From: CAYOLL01 sp964404765 [NCBI: uncultured Gemmatimonadota bacterium]
Lineage (GTDB): Bacteria; 4572-55
Direction of reading: 5' to 3'
Assembly (NCBI GenBank): GCA_964404765.1
Contig: CAYOLL010000017.1
Span: forward strand, 37,663-58,828
Length of the DNA: 21,166 nt
Position 1 is the stretch's first letter. Each line of letters begins with the position of its first letter. This document shows, one piece after another, positions 1 through 6,139 of this stretch. Under the pieces are notes generated by a model. The model worked only from the letters and a program-made list of their open reading frames with translations. It was not told where the DNA came from and did no database searches. The position numbers were made by a program, and so were the translations under genes.

Positions 1-70
1 AGGTTTTTAGGCTGTAGGTTTTTAGGCTGTAGGTTTTTAGGCTGTAGGTTTTTAGGCTGTAGGTTTTTAG
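1..70. repeat. 15-bp tandem repeat, 4.7 copies
   Basis: Four exact head-to-tail copies of AGGTTTTTAGGCTGT are followed by a partial copy (AGGTTTTTAG). The array starts at the first base of the window, so it probably continues upstream. It lies before the M16 peptidase gene and contains no reading frame of note. It looks like a short intergenic minisatellite; no function is visible. Confidence 0.97.
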
Positions 71-83
71 TCCATTCAAAATC

Positions 84-140
84 GGAGTAGCAAGCTTCAG
101 CTTGCAAGTGACTCACAGGCAAACTGAAGTTTGCTACTCC
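84..140. repeat. Hairpin repeat (22-bp inverted repeat, 13-nt loop)
   Basis: The arms at 84-105 and 119-140 begin GGAGTAGCAAGCTTCAG and end CTGAAGTTTGCTACTCC. They are complementary except at two positions and would form a strong stem around a 13-nt loop. There is no T-run after the stem, so it is not a typical rho-independent terminator. The layout resembles REP-like intergenic elements. It sits just upstream of the ribosome binding site of the M16 peptidase gene. Confidence 0.9.
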
Positions 141-165
141 TTCACCATTACCGGAGAATTTGCTT

Positions 166-2991
166 ATGTCTCGTTTGTTTTTCTTTTTGATGATTGCCGT
201 CTTGAGTTTGAATCTAAGCGGCGTTTTATCCGCTCAAACAATGCCCGGTCTCGAACCGGAAAAGCCGTTGCCTTTAGATCCGCAAGTTAAAGTCGGAAAA
301 TTAGATAACGGCCTGACCTATTACATCCGCGTCAACAAAAAGCCGGAAAAGCGCGCCGAATTCTGGTTGGCCGTCAACACCGGCTCTGTTTTGGAAGATG
401 ATGATCAACAAGGATTAGCGCACTTTCTGGAGCACATGGCTTTTAACGGTACCAAAAATTTTCAGAAACAAGAACTGGTCAGCTTCCTGGAGTCGATCGG
501 CGTCCGCTTTGGCGCGGATCTAAACGCCCACACCAGCTTTGACGAAACTGTCTACAAACTGCAAGTACCGACGGACAGCCTCTATTTTGTCGAAAAAGGT
601 CTGCAAGTCCTTGAAGATTGGGCCCATCAAATGACGCTGGACCCGGCCGAAATCGACAAAGAACGCGGCGTCATCAAAGAAGAATGGCGCAGCCGCCGCA
701 GCGCCAACTCGCGTATTTTTGACAAACAGGCGCCAACCCTGTTTAAAGACTCCAACTATGCCCGTCGTATTCCCATTGGCCAAATGGCCGTGATTGATAC
801 GGCACATTACGAAACGTTCCATCGTTTTTACCGGGACTGGTATCGGCCGGAACTGATGGCCGTCATTGCCGTGGGCGATTTTGATCCCATCCAAATCGAA
901 AACCAGATTCGGGAAAAATTTTCCCGGCTTAAACCAATAGAGAAACCTCGCGAACGCAAGGTTTACCCCATGCCGCATCATGATGCCACACTGTTTGCCA
1001 TTGCTACAGATCCGGAAGCCACGCGCAACCTGATCACCATCTATCATAAAATGCCGCATAGTCCTTTTAAAACCAATCAGGATTATCGCCAGCATTTGGT
1101 GGAAAGTCTTTTTAACAGTATGCTAAACAAGCGGTTAGACGAACTAACCCGTCAGTCGGAACCGCCATTTCTCGGAGCCTTTTCCAGCAAAAGCAGCGTT
1201 GTCCGGCCTATTGACGCCTATATTCTCGGCGCCGGCATCAAAGATAACGGCGTCGAAGCCGGCCTGGAGGCCTTGTTGACCGAATCCCGCCGGGCAAATC
1301 TTTACGGCTTTACCGCCGGCGAATTATCGCGCACCAAAATCGAAATGCTGCGCGGCATTGAGCAAGCCTACAACGAGCGGGAAAAAACAGAATCCGTCAA
1401 TTACGTATGGCAGTACACAAGCTACTTTTTAGATGACGAACCTTCGCCAGGCATCGCCTTTGAGCTGGCGTTGTATCGTCATTATTTGCCACAAATTACG
1501 CTGGAAGACGTGAACAAGGTTGCCCGTGATTGGATTAAAGACCAAAATCGGGTGATTGCCGTCAGCGGCCCGGAAAAAGCCGACATTAAAATTCCAGGCG
1601 AAACCGAGCTGCTGGCTGTTTTCGACAAAATTAAGCAGAAAGAAATCAAACCATACAATGACATCATTTCTACCGAACCACTGGTAAAAACACCGCCAAA
1701 GCCGGTAGCCATTGTCGACGAGAAATACAACGAAAAGCTGGGCTTGACGGAATGGAAACTGGCCAATGGCGTCCGCGTTTTGCTCAAGCCAACCGATTTT
1801 AAAGACGATCAGATGCAATTTACCGCCATAAGCCGGGGCGGCCATTCGCTTGTGGACGACTCGGACTATATTCCGGCCAGTACCGCCGACGCAATCGTCA
1901 ACGAAAGCGGCGTGGGCACATTCGATAAAATTACGCTGGAAAAGAAATTGGCCGGCAAATTAGTCAGCGTCTCTCCGAGCATCGACGAACTGAGCGAGGG
2001 CATATCCGGCAGCGCTTCGCCGCAAGACATGGAAACACTATTTCAGCTAATTTACCTTTATGTAACGGAACCGCGTCAGGATCCGGAAGCCTTTTCAGCT
2101 TATCAAGCCCAAATGGAAGGTATGTTGGAAAACCGCAGCGCCCGTCCGGAAACAGTTTTTGGCGACAGCATTAATGTAGTCATGACCCAAAGACATTTCC
2201 GCGCCCGTCCCTGGTCAAAAGAAATGCTCAAAGAAATGGATTTGGAAAAGTCATTGAAGATTTACAAAGACCGCTTCAGCGATGCCGGCGACTTCACCTT
2301 TTATTTTGTCGGCAAATTTGATCTGGCCGTCATAAAACCGTTAGTACAAATCTATTTGGGCGGTTTACCGACAAAAGGTCGTCAAGAAAATTGGCGCGAC
2401 GTCGGCATAAACCCACCCACGGGAATGATCAAAAAAGACGTGAAAATCGGTGTTGACCCAAAAAGTTCTGTCCGCATAATCTTTACCGGACCATTTGCCT
2501 GGAGCCGCCAAAACCGTTACGACTTGCAAGCAATGGTTGAAGTTCTGCGGATACTCCTGCGTGAAGCCATTCGGGAAGAAAAAGGCGGCTCTTATGGTGT
2601 GGGCGTACGCGCCTCCACCGAGCGCGATCCGGATGCCGAGTATAGTGTCACAATCAGCTTTGGCTGCTCCCCGGATCGCGTAGCCGAGCTGACTCAAACA
2701 GCTTTTGGCATTCTGAAAAAGCTGCAAAATGACACCCTGAATGTTGACTATGTAGCCAAAGTAAAAGAAATTCAACGCCGCAAATACGAGACCGATCTGA
2801 AAGAGAATAATTTTTGGCTGGCTAATCTTGCCTTTTTAGATATACATAACGAAGACCTTAATCTGATCTTACGTTATAACGACCTCATAGAACATTTGAC
2901 CGTCGAATCCGTGCAAACCGCGGCGCGCAAATATCTACGCCTCGACAACTATGCCCTGTTTACTTTGTTTCCAGGCGAGTCTGCGAAATAG
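166..2991 (+). CDS. M16 family zinc metallopeptidase, two-module (PqqL-like)
   Basis: A 941-residue secreted or periplasmic peptidase of the pitrilysin (M16) family. The start is ATG at 166, with GGAG 9 nt upstream; the in-frame TTG at 160 is less likely. Residues 1-24 form a hydrophobic signal peptide ending near LSAQ. The N-terminal module carries the inverted zinc motif HFLEH (residues 86-90), and the third ligand is probably Glu166 in the stretch KERGVIKEEW. A second, catalytically dead module starts near residue 526 and has no HxxEH. The conserved C-terminal element GGSYGVGV is at about 807-814. Length and layout match full-length bacterial M16 proteins such as PqqL (about 930 residues), which fold as a two-half clamshell that degrades peptides. 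The gene appears to stand alone. The substrate cannot be read from the sequence, and an assignment to PQQ processing would be unjustified. Confidence 0.95.
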   Translation: MSRLFFFLMIAVLSLNLSGVLSAQTMPGLEPEKPLPLDPQVKVGKLDNGLTYYIRVNKKPEKRAEFWLAVNTGSVLEDDDQQGLAHFLEHMAFNGTKNFQKQELVSFLESIGVRFGADLNAHTSFDETVYKLQVPTDSLYFVEKGLQVLEDWAHQMTLDPAEIDKERGVIKEEWRSRRSANSRIFDKQAPTLFKDSNYARRIPIGQMAVIDTAHYETFHRFYRDWYRPELMAVIAVGDFDPIQIENQIREKFSRLKPIEKPRERKVYPMPHHDATLFAIATDPEATRNLITIYHKMPHSPFKTNQDYRQHLVESLFNSMLNKRLDELTRQSEPPFLGAFSSKSSVVRPIDAYILGAGIKDNGVEAGLEALLTESRRANLYGFTAGELSRTKIEMLRGIEQAYNEREKTESVNYVWQYTSYFLDDEPSPGIAFELALYRHYLPQITLEDVNKVARDWIKDQNRVIAVSGPEKADIKIPGETELLAVFDKIKQKEIKPYNDIISTEPLVKTPPKPVAIVDEKYNEKLGLTEWKLANGVRVLLKPTDFKDDQMQFTAISRGGHSLVDDSDYIPASTADAIVNESGVGTFDKITLEKKLAGKLVSVSPSIDELSEGISGSASPQDMETLFQLIYLYVTEPRQDPEAFSAYQAQMEGMLENRSARPETVFGDSINVVMTQRHFRARPWSKEMLKEMDLEKSLKIYKDRFSDAGDFTFYFVGKFDLAVIKPLVQIYLGGLPTKGRQENWRDVGINPPTGMIKKDVKIGVDPKSSVRIIFTGPFAWSRQNRYDLQAMVEVLRILLREAIREEKGGSYGVGVRASTERDPDAEYSVTISFGCSPDRVAELTQTAFGILKKLQNDTLNVDYVAKVKEIQRRKYETDLKENNFWLANLAFLDIHNEDLNLILRYNDLIEHLTVESVQTAARKYLRLDNYALFTLFPGESAK

Positions 2992-3007
2992 CGCATTTTA
3001 AGTTAAA

Positions 3008-3119
3008 TGGCTCATGGAACAAGTTTGTGGAAATTCAACCTTGCGAAGGCTTCAGTGCACAAAACATACGAATTTCAAATTAAGCCTTCGCAAGGTTTCA
3101 CCATCTTATCCCATGAACC
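3008..3119. repeat. Dispersed hairpin repeat, family A copy 1
   Basis: A 112-bp element about 96% identical by eye to 17853-17965. The inner arms AACCTTGCGAAGGCTT (3037-3052) and AAGCCTTCGCAAGGTT (3082-3097) are perfectly complementary around a 29-nt loop. The outer ends, TGGCTCATGGAACAAG and the reverse complement of CTTATCCCATGAACCA, are also partly complementary. It begins 17 bp after the M16 peptidase stop. No transposase is present, so it looks like a MITE- or REP-type element. A 76-codon reading frame across it is an artefact of the repeat. Confidence 0.95.
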
Positions 3120-3176
3120 AGTTAATTTTGTATGAAATTAGGCCCCCGGTTTTCAGTTTTGGTATAAATAAGGGGC

Positions 3177-3212
3177 AAAAGCCAGATGGAAGCAAGCCAT
3201 CTGGCTTTTTTA
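3177..3212 (+). terminator. Rho-independent terminator
   Basis: A perfect 9-bp stem, GCCAGATGG (3181-3189) and CCATCTGGC (3197-3205), closes a 7-nt loop and is followed by six T residues (3206-3211). A run of four A residues precedes the stem, so it may also work on the opposite strand. It separates the M16 peptidase gene from the lexA promoter. Confidence 0.88.
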
Positions 3213-3255
3213 TTGCCAAAAGCAAAAAAAAATTTGAAAACTAATAAAATTATTC

Positions 3256-3284
3256 TTGACATTTACACAAATGTTTAGTATTAT
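3256..3284 (+). promoter_or_regulatory. Sigma70-type promoter of the lexA operon
   Basis: The -35 box TTGACA (3256-3261) and the -10 box TATTAT (3279-3284) are separated by exactly 17 bp, which is near consensus. Transcription would start near 3291, about 55 nt before the first ATG at 3347. Three LexA-box-like palindromes lie within and just downstream of the promoter, which fits an autoregulated SOS operon. Confidence 0.85.
3265..3276. promoter_or_regulatory. Putative LexA operator 1 (weak)
   Basis: ACACAAATGTTT matches the pattern AAAC-N4-GTTT of the two stronger sites, with one half-site mismatch. It lies in the spacer between the -35 and -10 boxes, where a bound repressor would block RNA polymerase. 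Assignment rests on similarity to the two downstream sites. Confidence 0.45.
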
Positions 3285-3296
3285 TCAATCGAATTT

Positions 3297-3308
3297 AAAC
3301 ACTTGTTT
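3297..3308. promoter_or_regulatory. Putative LexA operator 2
   Basis: AAACACTTGTTT is a perfect inverted repeat of AAAC with a 4-bp spacer. It resembles the Gram-positive-type SOS box (GAAC-N4-GTTC) with the outer G/C changed to A/T. It begins about 6 bp after the predicted transcription start. The centre-to-centre distance to operator 3 is 15 bp. Confidence 0.65.
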
Positions 3309-3311
3309 GGC

Positions 3312-3323
3312 AAACATTCGTTT
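3312..3323. promoter_or_regulatory. Putative LexA operator 3
   Basis: AAACATTCGTTT is a second perfect AAAC-N4-GTTT palindrome, 15 bp downstream of operator 2 and 12 bp before the strong ribosome binding site of the first gene. Two such sites in 27 bp directly ahead of a lexA operon make LexA binding likely. The consensus used by this lineage is not known from this window. Confidence 0.65.
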
Positions 3324-3346
3324 ACCTTGAACTCAAAGGAGGCGTT

Positions 3347-3541
3347 ATGAAGCACTACATCAAGTCACAAAAAGCTGATATCGCCAATCAAACGATTTCG
3401 GCTATCTTAATGTTTTTGGACGATCAAATTTCGCTCACGGAATTTAATCGGCTGAATCGCAAAATGCAGCGCACCATCAAGCCACGCATATCTATGCCCA
3501 TTAAATTAACCAACAACGCTATGGCGCGGCAGTTTTGCTAA
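3347..3541 (+). CDS. Small protein of unknown function, first gene of the lexA operon
   Basis: A 64-residue basic protein preceded by a very strong Shine-Dalgarno sequence (AAAGGAGG, 4 nt before the ATG). It is the first gene after the LexA-regulated promoter and ends 36 bp before lexA. I do not recognise a family. The sequence is soluble-looking and probably helical in its first half (through DDQISLTEFNRLNRKM), with a basic tail (RTIKPRISMPIKL) and a single C-terminal Cys. No membrane segment or signal peptide is visible, so it is not an evident YneA-like division inhibitor. Its position implies induction by DNA damage together with lexA. The ribosome binding site and promoter argue that it is a real gene. 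Confidence 0.75.
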   Translation: MKHYIKSQKADIANQTISAILMFLDDQISLTEFNRLNRKMQRTIKPRISMPIKLTNNAMARQFC

Positions 3542-3577
3542 TGCTCGGAAATTTTACTAAAAAGAAGGAAGTGATTT

Positions 3578-4264
3578 ATGCGGGAAGACGGATTAACTGC
3601 GCGTCAGCGTGAAATATTTGACTATCTGGTCAAATTTACCGAAGAAAACGGATACCAACCTAGCTATCGCGAAATCGGTCAGCACTTTGGCATCAAATCA
3701 ACACGAGCGGTGAGCGACCTGATCGAAGCCTTGCAGCGGAAAGGCTATTTGGAAAAAGACCCCAGCCGCGCCCGCTCCGTAAGCTTTACCCAACGCGGCA
3801 TGATAAATACGAAATCTGCCCTTAAAAAGGCGTTAGCCGATTTTGGCGAAGGGGTTCGTCGGCTCTTTTTAAAGGAAAACTATGCCACATTGGGCAATAT
3901 GAGCGCTGCTGATGACGCGGATAAAACCTCTTTTGCTTTTGATGAAAATCTAGTTCAAGGCAAAAATACCTTCCTGTTACGCACCAAAGGCGATAGTATG
4001 ATTAAGGCCCACATACAGGATGGAGACCTGATCCTGGTAGATCCGGATCAAAAAGAGTATGACAAAGGCGTTATTGCGGATGGTGATATCGTAGTTGCTC
4101 GCGTCGGAGATGACGCCACTGTCAAGCATATCTATCGGGAAAATGACAAGCTCTATCGTCTGCAGCCGGCCAATGACGGCATGAAACCCATCTATGTCCG
4201 CCCGGAAGACGGTGATTTTCAAATTGTTGGAAAAGTCGTTGGCATCTACCGACAAATTCCTTAG
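3578..4264 (+). CDS. lexA: LexA-like SOS repressor with S24 peptidase domain
   Basis: A 228-residue protein. Residues 1-70 form the LexA winged helix (LTARQREIFDYLVKF, then YQPSYREIGQHFGI with recognition helix STRAVSDLIEALQ). Residues from about 100 form the S24 self-cleavage domain. The catalytic dyad is Ser140 (TKGDSMI) and Lys183 (ATVKHI). The canonical Ala-Gly cleavage bond is missing: the aligned segment reads LGNMSAADDAD, so the scissile bond would be Ala-Ala or Ala-Asp near residues 110-112. A longer than usual linker (residues 72-100) joins the domains. The ribosome binding site GAAGGAAG lies about 6 nt before the ATG. The gene follows the 64-residue gene under a promoter with three LexA-box-like sites, which supports autoregulation. 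A different S24 repressor is possible, but the N-terminal winged helix is typical of LexA. Confidence 0.9.
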   Translation: MREDGLTARQREIFDYLVKFTEENGYQPSYREIGQHFGIKSTRAVSDLIEALQRKGYLEKDPSRARSVSFTQRGMINTKSALKKALADFGEGVRRLFLKENYATLGNMSAADDADKTSFAFDENLVQGKNTFLLRTKGDSMIKAHIQDGDLILVDPDQKEYDKGVIADGDIVVARVGDDATVKHIYRENDKLYRLQPANDGMKPIYVRPEDGDFQIVGKVVGIYRQIP

Positions 4265-4335
4265 CCGCGACAATCTGATCAGTTTCTAAAATCTATCAGG
4301 TTTGTCAGTTTTGTTCGCAAGTTTAAAAACCCCCT

Positions 4336-4400
4336 CCTCGTCCTATCCGAGGCTAAAGGCCGCGGCGTTACCTCCCCAGGCGCTGCGGCCTTTTGTGTTT
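4336..4400 (+). terminator. GC-rich terminator after lexA, preceded by a small hairpin
   Basis: The stem AAGGCCGCGGCG (4356-4367) pairs with CGCTGCGGCCTT (4381-4392) with one internal mismatch, closes a 13-nt loop and runs into TTTTGTGTTTT. A smaller hairpin, CCTCG/CGAGG (4336-4352), lies directly before it. The pair of stems could be a terminator with an extra structured element. I do not recognise a riboswitch consensus. The rest of the 4265-4546 gap is AT-rich and shows no reading frame. Confidence 0.8.
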
Positions 4401-4546
4401 TAGTCCATCCATAACTTCATAATCATCTTAAAATTTCAAACAGTCTATGAAAAAGTCTTGCGCATACTGCATAATAGTGTAATCTTATTTAAGATTGTTT
4501 TGTCCTATTTAAATTTTCCCGAAAGTCATGCTAAAAGGAGATGTGT

Positions 4547-5557
4547 ATGGACCTGAGTACAACTTATATGGGCTTAAATCTTAAAAATCCGATTGTGCCA
4601 TCGGCTTCGCCGCTTTCAGAAAATCTGGAGCGCATTCGTAAAATGGAAGATGCGGGGGCGGCTGCCATTGTCATGTACTCTCTCTTTGAAGAGCAGATTG
4701 TCAATGATTCACGCCAGCTTGACCATTACCTTAGCTATGGCAGCGAAAGTTATGCAGAAGCGCTAAGCTACTTTCCGGATATGGGAACTTACAAAGTCGG
4801 CCCGGAAGAATATCTAAACCGCATCCGGCGGGCTAGCGAAGCGGTCTCAATCCCAATTATCGGTAGCTTAAATGGTGTTTCTACAGGGGGTTGGATTGAT
4901 TATGCCGGCAAAATTGAACAGGCCGGCGCCAGCGCCTTGGAGCTCAACATCTACTATATACCCACCGAAGCGCATATGAATGGGGCTCGTGTCGAAAAGA
5001 TGTATTTGGATATTGTGCGGGATATTAAGCGACATATACAGATCCCCGTCGCCGTAAAACTGAGTCCGTTTTTTAGCTCGTTGCCGAATATGGCGTTGCT
5101 ATTGCGTGAAGCCGGCGCGGAAGCTCTGGTGCTGTTTAATCGATTTTATCAACCTGATTTTGATTTGGAAAACTTAGAAGTTGTGCCGCACCTGGTATTA
5201 AGCTCGTCGGATGAGCTACGCTTACCATTGCGCTGGATTGCTATTTTATATGGCCGGGTTGATATTGATTTAGCTTTAACCACGGGCGTTCATAGCCATC
5301 TGGATGTTATAAAAGGGCTTATGGCCGGAGCCAAGATAACGATGATGGCTTCCGAACTTCTGAAAAATGGATTTTCGCGTATTAGCGAGATTTTACGAGA
5401 TTTGCAGGAATGGTTGGAGCGGCATGAGTACGTTTCGGTTGAACAGATGCAGGGCAGCATGAGCCAGAAGTACGTTGCGGAACCGGCGGCTTTTGAACGG
5501 GCCAACTATATGCGGGTTTTGAATTCCTGGCGACCGGACCCCGCTGTTTTTTCCTAA
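4547..5557 (+). CDS. Dihydroorotate dehydrogenase-like FMN-binding TIM-barrel protein
   Basis: A 336-residue protein. The start is ATG at 4547, with AAAAGGAG 6 nt upstream; the ATG at 4541 abuts the ribosome binding site and is too close. The opening ([20 protein letters not shown]) and the following [20 protein letters not shown] are typical of the DHOD-like subgroup of COG0167. That subgroup is related to class 1 dihydroorotate dehydrogenases but distinct from true PyrD. The FMN-phosphate region is recognisable in [20 protein letters not shown]. Where class 1 PyrD has the catalytic-loop motif N-x-S-C-P-N, this protein has ELNIYYIP (residues 132-139), so the usual Cys/Ser base is absent from that place. 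The substrate is therefore uncertain and pyrimidine synthesis should not be assumed. No other pyr genes are nearby. It ends 4 bp from the convergent thioesterase gene. Confidence 0.88.
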   Translation: MDLSTTYMGLNLKNPIVPSASPLSENLERIRKMEDAGAAAIVMYSLFEEQIVNDSRQLDHYLSYGSESYAEALSYFPDMGTYKVGPEEYLNRIRRASEAVSIPIIGSLNGVSTGGWIDYAGKIEQAGASALELNIYYIPTEAHMNGARVEKMYLDIVRDIKRHIQIPVAVKLSPFFSSLPNMALLLREAGAEALVLFNRFYQPDFDLENLEVVPHLVLSSSDELRLPLRWIAILYGRVDIDLALTTGVHSHLDVIKGLMAGAKITMMASELLKNGFSRISEILRDLQEWLERHEYVSVEQMQGSMSQKYVAEPAAFERANYMRVLNSWRPDPAVFS

Positions 5558-5561
5558 ACTT

Positions 5562-6077
5562 TCATGGCCATAAATGCGCGGAAAGATGCTGAATTAAGTC
5601 ATTAGTTTCAGTGCGCTTTTTAATACGCGCCTCTTTACGGACATCTCTTTCGGCATAGACAAAAAGCTCTTCCTCTGATTCCGGGTAAACATCGGGAATG
5701 CCAATCGGTTGCCCGTCAGCCCCCAAAGCCACGAATGTCAAAAAAGAGATGGCAGCAACTTCACGCATACCGTTGCGGGTATTTTCCGTAATAATTTTGG
5801 TGAAAATTTCCATAGATGTCCGCCCAACCGCGGAAACATACGCTTCCAAAGTCACCAAATGGCCTTTTTGTACTGGCCGATGAAAATGTACGCCATCGTT
5901 AGAAGCAGTCACAATTGCCTGGCGCGAATGCCGATGGGCAGCAATGGCGGCAACCTCATCGATGTGCTTCATCAAAATACCGCCAAATAATGTGTCATGT
6001 GTGTTTGTATCTGCGGGTAGTACTATTGTTTCTTTGATTGTGCGCGAGGCGCTCATTGGTTTGCTTTCGCGGGTCAT
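5562..6077 (-). CDS. Hotdog-fold acyl-CoA thioesterase (YciA/BFIT-like)
   Basis: A 171-residue cytoplasmic protein with the acyl-CoA hydrolase hotdog signature. The segment NTHDTLFGGILMKHIDEVAA carries the Gly-Gly turn and the Asp/Glu on the central helix that form the active site in YciA-type enzymes. It is followed by the strand NDGVHFHRPVQKGHLVTLEA. The family hydrolyses acyl-CoA to free acid and CoA and usually assembles as hexamers. The start at 6077 has CAGG 5 nt upstream; the later Met at 6056 has no ribosome binding site. It is the last gene of the minus-strand chemosensory cluster, 62 bp after the tandem DnaA-like gene, and may simply be a passenger there. The C-terminal tail from about residue 130 is charged and of unknown role. 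Confidence 0.9.
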   Translation of the reverse strand: MTRESKPMSASRTIKETIVLPADTNTHDTLFGGILMKHIDEVAAIAAHRHSRQAIVTASNDGVHFHRPVQKGHLVTLEAYVSAVGRTSMEIFTKIITENTRNGMREVAAISFLTFVALGADGQPIGIPDVYPESEEELFVYAERDVRKEARIKKRTETNDLIQHLSAHLWP

Positions 6078-6139
6078 TTTTACCTGTCGTCTTGGATTTT
6101 TGGGCGATTAATAAGTTGTAATGCTGCTCGGTATAAGGC

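Noticed and set aside
1-140. CRISPR array
   Set aside because: The 15-bp units are contiguous without spacers, and the following hairpin has only two arms.
102-290. 62-codon plus-strand reading frame
   Set aside because: It starts in the hairpin repeat and overlaps the M16 peptidase signal peptide in another frame.
520-1095. Long minus-strand frames inside the M16 gene (also 1429-1845 and 2365-2775)
   Set aside because: They are antisense shadows of a well-supported peptidase; their composition is odd and they lack ribosome binding sites and family motifs.
3014-3244. 76-codon plus-strand reading frame
   Set aside because: It runs through the family A repeat and the terminator; its first 34 codons recur at 17872 only because the repeat does. 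No ribosome binding site.
4336-4400. Riboswitch controlling the dihydroorotate dehydrogenase-like gene
   Set aside because: I recognise no riboswitch consensus, and the stem with its T-rich tail lies about 150 bp before that gene, where a lexA terminator is expected.
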